A model generated the notes under the pieces. It saw only the letters and a program-made list of their open reading frames with translations. It did not search any database and was not told where the DNA came from. Source: Gammaproteobacteria bacterium (GTDB taxonomy: Bacteria > Pseudomonadota > Gammaproteobacteria > Steroidobacterales > Steroidobacteraceae). From it: DNA of 13,385 nucleotides. The stretch spans positions 1-13,385 of the forward strand of contig JAQGOD010000179.1 of NCBI GenBank assembly GCA_028293775.1, written 5' to 3'. Positions 7,805 through 13,385 of the stretch are shown piece by piece (position 1 is the stretch's first letter; each line of letters begins with the position of its first letter). Position numbers and translations under genes: made by a program.

Positions 7805-8757
7805 TGCTTGCGACAGCAGACTATCGCCTGTCGCAGCCAGAATTGTTTCGGCGGGATGTCATCGCCGGCCTGTCCGCACAGCGCAAGACATTGCCCTCTC
7901 GATGGCTGTATGACGAGCGCGGCTCTGAACTGTTCGAGCAGATCACGCTCTTGCCGGAGTATTACCCAACGCGAGTCGAGACCGCCATTCTGCGATCGAA
8001 CGCGGCCGAGATGGCCGGTTTCATCGGCAAGGGGGCCACGATCATAGAATACGGTGCGGGCGCGGGCGTCAAAACCGAAATTCTGATTGCCGCGCTCGAC
8101 GCGCCGCGTTTCTATCTGCCGGTCGATATTTCCGGCGATTTTCTCGACCATGCCGTGATATCGATGCGGCATCGTTTTCCCCACATTGGCATCCGGCCTA
8201 TCGTTGCGGATTTCACCGAGAATTTTGAAATTCCCGACGCGATTCCCTTGAAAGGGCGATCGGCTTTTTTTCCGGGTTCAACCATCGGTAACCTTGATCA
8301 TGCCGAAACCGTTTCCTTCCTGCGCCGCGTGCGTCGACACGTCGGGCCGAAGGGCACCGCGGTGGTCGGGGCGGATCTGACCAAGGATATCCGGATCCTG
8401 CTTGCGGCCTATGACGACCGGCAGGGCGTGACCGCGGCATTCAACCTAAATCTTCTGGCGCGGATCAATCGCGAACTGGACGGGGACTTCAAGCTCGAAC
8501 GCTTTGCTCACGAGGCACGGTGGAACAAAACCAATTCAGGCGTCGAAATGCACTTGGTCAGCCTGGAAGCTCAGACCGTGCGCGTCGATGGGCGAAGTTT
8601 CCACTTTGCCGCGGGCGAGACCATTCATACCGAAACCTCGCGCAAGTACAGCATTCGGACCCTGTCGGCCATCGTCGAAAGCGCCGGCTGGTATATCGAC
8701 GACATGTGGACCGACCCGCAACAGTCGTTCGGTGTATTCGGTCTCTCGTCGCTCTAG
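7804..8757 (+). CDS. egtD: L-histidine N-alpha-methyltransferase EgtD
   Basis: A 317-residue SAM-dependent enzyme that trimethylates histidine to hercynine, the first step of ergothioneine synthesis. The ATG overlaps the egtB stop (TGATG), so the two are coupled. The N-terminal part has YDERGSELFEQIT and EYYPTR (52-57), typical of the EgtD/DUF2260 family. The SAM-binding loop is IEYGAGAGVKT (81-91), followed by PVDIS (106-110) and FFPGSTIGNL (155-164). In the C-terminal substrate region GVEMHLVS includes Met249, and HTETSRKYS includes Glu277 and Ser279, matching the residues that hold the histidine amino group in the mycobacterial enzyme. Length is normal for the family. The stop codon overlaps the last codons of a small minus-strand gene. 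Confidence 0.96.
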   Translation: MLATADYRLSQPELFRRDVIAGLSAQRKTLPSRWLYDERGSELFEQITLLPEYYPTRVETAILRSNAAEMAGFIGKGATIIEYGAGAGVKTEILIAALDAPRFYLPVDISGDFLDHAVISMRHRFPHIGIRPIVADFTENFEIPDAIPLKGRSAFFPGSTIGNLDHAETVSFLRRVRRHVGPKGTAVVGADLTKDIRILLAAYDDRQGVTAAFNLNLLARINRELDGDFKLERFAHEARWNKTNSGVEMHLVSLEAQTVRVDGRSFHFAAGETIHTETSRKYSIRTLSAIVESAGWYIDDMWTDPQQSFGVFGLSSL

Positions 8758-8918
8758 AGGCGCCGCCCTCGGCGGCTATTCAACAAGAATGCCACTACCA
8801 GCACGGCGATAATCAGCCCGATCGGGCCGATGCCCCATCCAGCGCCCATGCCCCAGTACAGACCGCCGCCGCCGCCGAACAGCACCAACAGAATGATCAA
8901 GATCAATACCATGTCCAT
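8754..8918 (-). CDS. Small glycine-rich membrane protein, 54 residues (DUF3309-like)
   Basis: On the minus strand an ATG at 8918 preceded by AAGGGA at good spacing opens a 54-residue frame. The peptide has a hydrophobic N-terminal stretch (about 4-14, rich in Ile/Leu/Val), a run of five glycines (15-19), and a Tyr/Trp/Gly/Met segment (20-32). A second hydrophobic helix follows (about 33-46), and the tail is Arg-rich (RRGRR). This layout resembles the very small DUF3309-type membrane proteins of Proteobacteria, whose function is unknown. It lies 27 bases after the DUF883 gene on the same strand, so both are probably one transcript. Its stop codon overlaps the egtD stop tail-to-tail. Existence as a real gene is supported by the ribosome-binding site, the coherent two-helix design and the neighbour; function is not known. 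Confidence 0.72.
   Translation of the reverse strand: MDMVLILIILLVLFGGGGGLYWGMGAGWGIGPIGLIIAVLVVAFLLNSRRGRRL
8762..8776. terminator. GC-only stem-loop between converging genes
   Basis: GCCGCC, loop CTC, GGCGGC form a perfect six-pair hairpin starting five bases after the egtD stop. It also lies inside the last codons of the small minus-strand gene. It is strong and well placed to affect transcript ends on either strand, but no T-run follows it on either side, so a classical intrinsic terminator is not shown. Confidence 0.3.
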
Positions 8919-8945
8919 GGAATTTCCCTTATTTTAATTACCCGT

Positions 8946-9281
8946 CTATCGCCGAATCATGCCCATCAATGATTGTTTGAGGGTTCTTTGTGGCGCCGCC
9001 ATGTACCCCGCAAGGAATCCAAGCGAGGCAGCAACGCCGGCGATCACGCCCACGGCAACCCAGGGGTTGTCGCGCACATAGTCATCGGCTGCGCTAGCCG
9101 CATTTTTTAGGGCATCCATGGCCGCGTTGTTGGCGTTTTCCAGCGCGGTTTTCGTCGTTTGGATGGTTTCATCGACGCGCGCGCGCAAATGCTGAACTTG
9201 CGGGCTTTGATCATTCGCGACCTTGCCCATCAGACCTTGCACGTCGTCGGTAAGATGCTGCAGTTCTTGCGTTTTGTTCAT
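8946..9281 (-). CDS. DUF883 / ElaB / YqjD family membrane-anchored protein
   Basis: A 111-residue protein on the minus strand with GAGG just before its ATG. The first ~70 residues are polar and helical with heptad-like spacing and many Ala, Gln, Asp and Lys. Then comes DNPWVAVGVIAGVAASLGFLAGYM, typical of the DUF883 family: a WVAVG entry, a single glycine-rich membrane helix at about 74-94, and a short basic tail. In E. coli the relatives YqjD and ElaB are tail-anchored inner-membrane proteins that bind ribosomes and rise in stationary phase or stress; the same role here is by family only. It is the first gene of a probable two-gene minus-strand transcript with the 54-residue membrane protein, and it is divergent from the HExxH gene across about 111 bases. 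Confidence 0.9.
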   Translation of the reverse strand: MNKTQELQHLTDDVQGLMGKVANDQSPQVQHLRARVDETIQTTKTALENANNAAMDALKNAASAADDYVRDNPWVAVGVIAGVAASLGFLAGYMAAPQRTLKQSLMGMIRR

Positions 9282-9392
9282 TTGAGCCTCATTGCTGCTG
9301 CCTCGGTGAGTGGAGGCATACTGTGTGCAAGTAAGTACGTACGTCTGTAGGCGGACACGCTCAAGTAGAGGTGCGAAATCTCACAACTATCG

Positions 9393-9779
9393 ATGAGACC
9401 ACGTTCACGCCGGTTCGTCGTCCCGCAAGCCGTGAACGACGCGCTCGAGCGCGTTTTCGGCGAGCCGGTTGACACGGTGGTGGTCATCGAGCATTCGCTT
9501 TATGCGCGTGCTCACTTGAATATGAGCGCCACTACGCGTCCCAATCGCATCTTGCTCAGCATCAGCGGCGCGCGTTTCATCGCGACTCATGAACTGCTGT
9601 TGCACGAGTATTTCCACGTCGTCCGTCAGTGGCGTCCCGGTCATTTGACGCGCTGGAGATACCTCATAGAGTCAGCACGCTGCGGATATTGGAACAACCG
9701 GTACGAACGCGAAGCACGCGAGTTCGCCGCCACAGCGGCGGATCGGTATCGCCTCTACTTGCACGGGCCGCCTCAGTGA
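9393..9779 (+). CDS. Small putative zinc metalloprotease-like protein (HExxH)
   Basis: A 128-residue protein whose start is fixed by an in-frame stop at 9366 with no other start codon between. It has no clear signal peptide; the N terminus is Arg-rich. Residues 66-80 contain [17 protein letters not shown], in which His71-Glu72-Tyr73-Phe74-His75 is an HExxH zinc-peptidase motif within a helix. About 30 residues on, [11 protein letters not shown] supplies Glu105 or Glu107 as a possible third zinc ligand, as in gluzincin-like families and the DUF4157 type. No ribosome-binding site is evident. I cannot name a family with certainty. The reading frame ends inside the converging alpha/beta hydrolase gene with a seven-base overlap. 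Protease activity is inferred from the motif alone. Confidence 0.75.
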   Translation: MRPRSRRFVVPQAVNDALERVFGEPVDTVVVIEHSLYARAHLNMSATTRPNRILLSISGARFIATHELLLHEYFHVVRQWRPGHLTRWRYLIESARCGYWNNRYEREAREFAATAADRYRLYLHGPPQ

Positions 9780-10708
9780 ATGCGCCGGCCGAGCCAGTCA
9801 CTCATGGTCGTGGTAACGAGATCGGGTGCGTCTTGCTGCACGAAGTGTCCCGCGCCGGGGATGGTCACCAACGTGAAATCCTTCTCGACCAAGTCCCAGG
9901 TGCCGCTCAGCGCTCCGGGCAGCAGCGCCTGGTCGCCTAGCCCATGAAACTCGAGCACCGGAACCGCGACCTTGGGCAGGGGCGAGGGTGCCGGGGCCGC
10001 CGAGTCCTGGTCGGGATGTGGGTAGTTCGCGCGGTAGTAGTTGAGCATCGCCTCGAAATCCGAGCGATTGAATGCCTCAATATAGTGCGCGCGTGCCGCA
10101 TCGTCTTTCACCCAGGCAGCCAACTTTTCCGAACTCAGCGTTTTTTCGGCACCGGGTTTCTGGAAGTTAAAGGCGTACTGACTATTCTTGCGCTGCTCAG
10201 GGTTGTTCTTGATTTCGCGTTGAATGCCGCTGGGATGCGGCAGATTCAGAATGACGAGGGCTTGGATCCATTCGGGGTGCGTCATGGCCAGAGTCCAGGC
10301 CACCGCACCGCCCCAGTCGTGTCCGACGATCACGGCGCTGGCGCGGCCTTCGGCCGTGATGACTGCACCGATGTCATTCACCAGCTTTGGCATGGCGTAT
10401 TGCTCGATGCCCGCAGGGCGGTCCGACAGGTCATAGCCGCGTTGATCCACGGCGATGACGCGATAGTGCGCGCTCAAGACCTCCATCTGCCTGCGCCAGG
10501 TGTACCAGAAGTCGGGAAATCCGTGGATCATGACAATCAGCGGGCCCTTGCCCAGGGCCGCATAATGAATCTTGACGCCGCCAGAGTCTGCGTCGTGATG
10601 CTCAACCCGCTCCCATAGATCTTTCGCCGGGGCGTCCTTCGCCGTCGAGAATGGAGCACCCAGAAGCACCGCGATGAATACGGCAACAATGGGATAGTTT
10701 GTTTTCAT
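9773..10708 (-). CDS. Exported alpha/beta hydrolase, epoxide hydrolase-like
   Basis: A 311-residue protein. I start it at 10708, not at the upstream Met at 10756, because GGAGGGGG precedes this ATG and a signal peptide begins there (about 1-23, ending near FSTA). Fold motifs are HGFP at 62-65 (oxyanion loop) and GHDWGG at 129-134, with Asp131 as nucleophile. Asp259 is the likely acid and His288 (GAGHF) the base. An Asp nucleophile with HGFP points to epoxide hydrolase or haloalkane/haloacid dehalogenase, rather than an esterase. Lid tyrosines Tyr178 and Tyr225 (NYYRANY) favour epoxide hydrolase. Export to the periplasm is unusual for the class but known for the Pseudomonas Cif toxin, which has a similar layout. 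It is divergent from the membrane-bound regulator across 82 bases, which may control it. The natural substrate is unknown. Confidence 0.88.
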   Translation of the reverse strand: MKTNYPIVAVFIAVLLGAPFSTAKDAPAKDLWERVEHHDADSGGVKIHYAALGKGPLIVMIHGFPDFWYTWRRQMEVLSAHYRVIAVDQRGYDLSDRPAGIEQYAMPKLVNDIGAVITAEGRASAVIVGHDWGGAVAWTLAMTHPEWIQALVILNLPHPSGIQREIKNNPEQRKNSQYAFNFQKPGAEKTLSSEKLAAWVKDDAARAHYIEAFNRSDFEAMLNYYRANYPHPDQDSAAPAPSPLPKVAVPVLEFHGLGDQALLPGALSGTWDLVEKDFTLVTIPGAGHFVQQDAPDLVTTTMSDWLGRRIH

Positions 10709-10743
10709 GCCGTCCCCCTCCGAACTGCATTTCAGCATAGCAG

Positions 10744-10760
10744 ATGCAATTGCCATGCAA
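10744..10760. promoter_or_regulatory. 11-bp-period direct repeat, candidate operator in divergent promoter region
   Basis: ATGCAA occurs at 10744-10749 and again at 10755-10760, exactly 11 bases apart, in the 82-base spacer between the divergent hydrolase and regulator genes. OmpR/PhoB/CadC-type winged helices commonly bind tandem direct repeats of this period, and the adjacent regulator has such a domain. A TATACT sequence at 10765-10770 could be the -10 box for the regulator, but no good -35 sits at the usual distance, consistent with an activator-dependent promoter. This is a candidate by position and spacing only. Confidence 0.35.
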
Positions 10761-10790
10761 GCCTTATACTAGGAGTCAGGAGGCTGAGAG

Positions 10791-13109
10791 ATGCCGACCG
10801 GGGCTATCGAGGACACGGTGCAAATCGGCGAGTGGGTGGTCAACCCTTCGCTCGATACCATTGCGAAAGGCACCGAAACCCATAAGCTCGAGCCTCGTAC
10901 CATGCGGCTGCTCCTGTGTCTCGCCGGCGCAGCCGGCGAAGTCGTCAGCGTCGAGCGCCTGCTCAACGAAGTATGGACCGGCGTGGTCGTGGGATCCGCG
11001 TCTGTTTATCAAGCGGTGTCGCAGCTTCGCAAACTGCTCGGCGACGTGGACGCGGATCCAACCTACATAGCGACCGTGCCGCGCAAAGGCTACCGGTTGA
11101 TTGCGCCAGTACGGCATTTAAATGCACCAAACGAGCCCGCTGAGGCAGCGCCGATGCTGGAAGCTCCCGCGGTTGTCTCGCCGGCCACACGGCCGGCCAC
11201 ACGGCTCAATCGTAGATCGAGGCCCATTTTGCTTGCCGGGGCGGTGCTGATCGCGCTAATTGGCGCGGGTGCGGTGATTTGGCTGTACTCATCGAGCGCC
11301 AAGCGGCTGGCATCGGCAATCAATTCGATCGTCGTACTGCCCTTCATCGATATGACTGCGGAAAAGGCCGACCAATCGTTTTGTGACGGCCTCACAGAAG
11401 AACTCTCCAGCTGGTGGGCGCAGATTCCAACACTGCGCGTGGTGGCGCGTACCTCCGCATTCGCCTTCCGTGGCCGGGACGAAGATGTACGCAAAATCGG
11501 CAAGGCGCTTGATACGAGTCACATACTGGAAGGGTCCATGCGTCGCTCGGGCGATCACATGCGCATCACAGTGCAGCTGATTGATGCGCGCAACGGTTAT
11601 CATTTGTGGTCGGAAAATTTCGACCGGCCCGCCGAGGATGCGATCAAAGTCCAAGAGGATGTCTCGCGCTCCGTGGCGGAAACTCTGAAAGTTCGCCTTA
11701 CCACGGACTCCGAGCGGCAGTTTGCAGCGAGACGTACCGCGGATAAGCAAGCCTATCAGCTGTACCTGCTTGGAAGGTACTACTCACAGCGGCTAACCCC
11801 TGAATCTACCGCTCGCGCTGTAGACCTATACCGGCAAGTGTTGGCCGCGGATCCAAATTTTGCGCCCGCATACACTCAGCTGGCGTATGCAAGCCTGAAC
11901 CAACATTATTTTAGAGATATTCCGATTGCGGACGTGGCGGCGCAAACGGAGCCCCTGATCGCATCGGCTTTGAGGCTCGATAATCGCTTCTCTGCAGCTT
12001 ATGCCGCCCGCGGAGCGCTGCGCGCCCTGCAAGAACGGAAGAAAGAAGCCCTTGAAGATTTGCACCTGGCGATTTCATTGAATCCGAGCGATATGCCGGC
12101 GTTCGCACAAATCGGCCGCATACGGTTCTTTGACGGACAGCCTCGCGAAGCCCTGCAAAGTTACGACCGCGCTGCCGCTTTGGATCCGCTGAATTTCGCC
12201 ATACAGGAACAGAGATGCAAAGTATTGGAAGACCTGGCGCGCTATGATGAAGCCGCCAATGCCTGCCAACGGGCTCGGATTTTGCAACCCGAGATAGCAT
12301 CGACTGCTGACCGCTTGGCCTGGCTCGCTGAATCCCGCGGCAGGATCGATGAAGCGCTGCGTTGGAATGCCGCCGCGTTGAAAGCGGAGTCGAGTAAGGA
12401 CTTCGATCTCTATTGGATGCGAGCGACGTTTTTCCTGACGATTGGATTGGCCGGCCCGGCACGCACTGCCGTAGAGCTCGGTCGCCGTGTCACCAAAGAC
12501 GACAATCAGGCCGACACTGCGCTGGTGCGAGTTATCTACCGGGAGGGCGGCGCAGAAGGATTGCGGGACTATCTTAATTCTTCACGACTTGATCAATCGC
12601 CGCATGCCTTGGCGTTATTCGAGGCAGCCTACTCGCGCTTATTGCTGGGAGAAGCAATGGCCGCGAAAGAACTGATGGCGCGCGCGCTGGCTGCACCAGA
12701 TCGCGCTCCTGGATATGCCGAATTGCCATTTTACGCGAGAGGCGCGGGCGCCATGGGAACATCGTACCGGCTAGATCTCGCGGTTGCGGACCTTGCGCTA
12801 GGGGACCGTCCGTCGGCGCAGCGCGAGCTGGACAACGTGCTCGCAATGCTCAATGCGATGATCGCGGCAGGCGTGGAGCGCTACGCGACATATGAGCTAC
12901 GCGCTAAGGTGTACGCCCTCGAGGGCAAGGGCGATGAAGCGATGCGAGATCTGCGCAAAGCAACAACGCTCGGTTGGCGACGAGCCTGGTGGGCCACGCA
13001 CGAACCTTATTTTGCATCGCTTCAGCCCCGCGCCGATTTTCAAGGACTCATGGGCGACATCAGCCGATCGAATGATCGGCTTGCCCAGAATATCAACGCA
13101 GAACGTTGA
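10791..13109 (+). CDS. Membrane-bound CadC/ToxR-like winged-helix regulator with TolB-like and TPR domains
   Basis: A 772-residue protein; the ATG follows TCAGGAGG at a good distance. Residues about 11-108 form an OmpR/CadC-type DNA-binding winged helix (LEPRTMRLLLCLA, then SASVYQAVSQLRKLL, then the wing VPRKGYRLIAPV). A Pro/Ala/Thr linker leads to one membrane helix at about 145-166. Residues about 179-300 (SIVVLPFIDMT, FCDGLTEEL, ILEGSMR, HLWSENFDR) are the TolB-like/FlgO-type domain usual in this architecture. The remainder is TPR-like helix repeats, clearest at about 320-530 and 660-735. The DNA-binding part should face the cytoplasm and the TPR part the periplasm, so an outside signal or partner is sensed without a kinase. 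The inducing signal is unknown. The divergent hydrolase and the direct repeat between them are the most likely target, together with autoregulation. Confidence 0.92.
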   Translation: MPTGAIEDTVQIGEWVVNPSLDTIAKGTETHKLEPRTMRLLLCLAGAAGEVVSVERLLNEVWTGVVVGSASVYQAVSQLRKLLGDVDADPTYIATVPRKGYRLIAPVRHLNAPNEPAEAAPMLEAPAVVSPATRPATRLNRRSRPILLAGAVLIALIGAGAVIWLYSSSAKRLASAINSIVVLPFIDMTAEKADQSFCDGLTEELSSWWAQIPTLRVVARTSAFAFRGRDEDVRKIGKALDTSHILEGSMRRSGDHMRITVQLIDARNGYHLWSENFDRPAEDAIKVQEDVSRSVAETLKVRLTTDSERQFAARRTADKQAYQLYLLGRYYSQRLTPESTARAVDLYRQVLAADPNFAPAYTQLAYASLNQHYFRDIPIADVAAQTEPLIASALRLDNRFSAAYAARGALRALQERKKEALEDLHLAISLNPSDMPAFAQIGRIRFFDGQPREALQSYDRAAALDPLNFAIQEQRCKVLEDLARYDEAANACQRARILQPEIASTADRLAWLAESRGRIDEALRWNAAALKAESSKDFDLYWMRATFFLTIGLAGPARTAVELGRRVTKDDNQADTALVRVIYREGGAEGLRDYLNSSRLDQSPHALALFEAAYSRLLLGEAMAAKELMARALAAPDRAPGYAELPFYARGAGAMGTSYRLDLAVADLALGDRPSAQRELDNVLAMLNAMIAAGVERYATYELRAKVYALEGKGDEAMRDLRKATTLGWRRAWWATHEPYFASLQPRADFQGLMGDISRSNDRLAQNINAER
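11181..11204 (+). repeat. Perfect 12-bp tandem duplication within the regulator linker
   Basis: CCGGCCACACGG occurs twice in immediate succession and encodes the doubled Pro-Ala-Thr-Arg at residues 131-138, in the linker between the DNA-binding domain and the membrane helix. The duplication is in frame and simply lengthens a flexible, disordered stretch. Confidence 0.85.
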
Positions 13110-13115
13110 GCTCGT

Positions 13116-13385
13116 TTAGCTTTTCTTTGTAGGATCCGGATTGAGACTCAATGCGGCGATCGCAATATTGATAATCGGCCCGCCTCCTTCTCCGCCGCCT
13201 TTCATTATTAGAGAATAGTAATTTCCTCCGCCACCTTCAGCACCGCCGCTTCCTGACACCGGATCCGGTCCCGGGTCGCATCCGGCCACAGCTTCGGGAA
13301 ACATCTGGAGGATTTTCAAGCCCATGATGTATATCACCTGTCCGTATGCATACTGCCACTGCGCCAGAGTAAAACTTTCCTTGGC
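13116..13385 (-). CDS. Unidentified glycine-rich protein, C-terminal part (5' end outside window)
   Basis: The minus-strand frame is open from the right edge to a TAA at 13116-13118, giving 89 visible residues. A GTG at 13337 could serve as a start but has no ribosome-binding site, and the 16 codons upstream of it stay open and look protein-like (FTLAQWQYAYGQ). I therefore take this as the end of a longer gene. The visible part has a short amphipathic segment (VIYIMGLKILQMF), one cysteine in AGCDPGPDP, a Gly-rich stretch (SGSGGAEGGGGNYY and GGGEGGGP), a hydrophobic piece (INIAIAALSL) and a Lys-rich tail. I do not recognise the family. It converges on the regulator gene with a six-base gap. 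Being only a fragment with low-complexity sequence, it may not be a true gene. Confidence 0.5.
   Translation of the reverse strand, partial: AKESFTLAQWQYAYGQVIYIMGLKILQMFPEAVAGCDPGPDPVSGSGGAEGGGGNYYSLIMKGGGEGGGPIINIAIAALSLNPDPTKKS

Noticed and set aside
8520..8972. Plus-strand open frame of 150 codons across the end of egtD
   Set aside because: It runs out of frame through egtD and then antisense to the small membrane protein; its Gln/His/Ala-rich translation has no support.
10709..10756. Upstream Met for the epoxide hydrolase-like gene at 10756
   Set aside because: It would add 16 polar residues before the signal peptide and overlap the promoter region and direct repeat; the Met at 10708 has GGAGGGGG before it.

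Overview
The window looks like a chromosomal segment from a GC-rich Gram-negative proteobacterium. Several genes encode exported or inner-membrane proteins with signal peptides. A DUF883 membrane-anchored protein and a CadC-like regulator with TolB-like and TPR domains are typical of Proteobacteria. A soil or aquatic gammaproteobacterium of the Xanthomonadales/Steroidobacterales/Nevskiales type is my guess, not a demonstrated placement. Genes are tightly packed, no gap between genes exceeds about 160 bases, and I see no tRNA, rRNA, CRISPR array, insertion sequence or phage gene.

Region 1 (1-6364, + strand) is a five-gene run joined by short gaps or overlapping stop/start codons. In order it holds the C-terminal part of a DUF1611/DgcN-type protein, a periplasmic serine hydrolase tethered by four C-terminal membrane helices, an enolase-superfamily epimerase (DgcA / L-Ala-D/L-Glu epimerase type), a POT-family peptide transporter, and a secreted serine hydrolase with a C-terminal DUF3471-like domain. 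Together they read as a pathway for capturing peptides that contain D-amino acids (murein-derived or other), importing them, and converting the D-glutamate moiety to an L-form. This cluster is the best candidate for a little-described system here.

Region 2 (6521-8757, + strand) is a two-gene ergothioneine operon, egtB then egtD, with a TGATG overlap. egtD runs tail-to-tail into a minus-strand pair of small membrane proteins: a DUF883/ElaB/YqjD-like protein and a 54-residue glycine-rich membrane peptide. These look like a stress-envelope pair.

Region 3 (9393-13109) has a small HExxH putative metalloprotease (+) whose end overlaps, tail-to-tail, an exported epoxide-hydrolase-like alpha/beta hydrolase (-). 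That hydrolase is divergent from a 772-residue membrane-bound winged-helix regulator (+). The 82-base divergent spacer carries an 11-bp-period direct repeat, the layout expected of an operator for an OmpR/CadC-type DNA-binding domain. The last 270 bases hold the C-terminal part of an unidentified glycine-rich protein on the minus strand.
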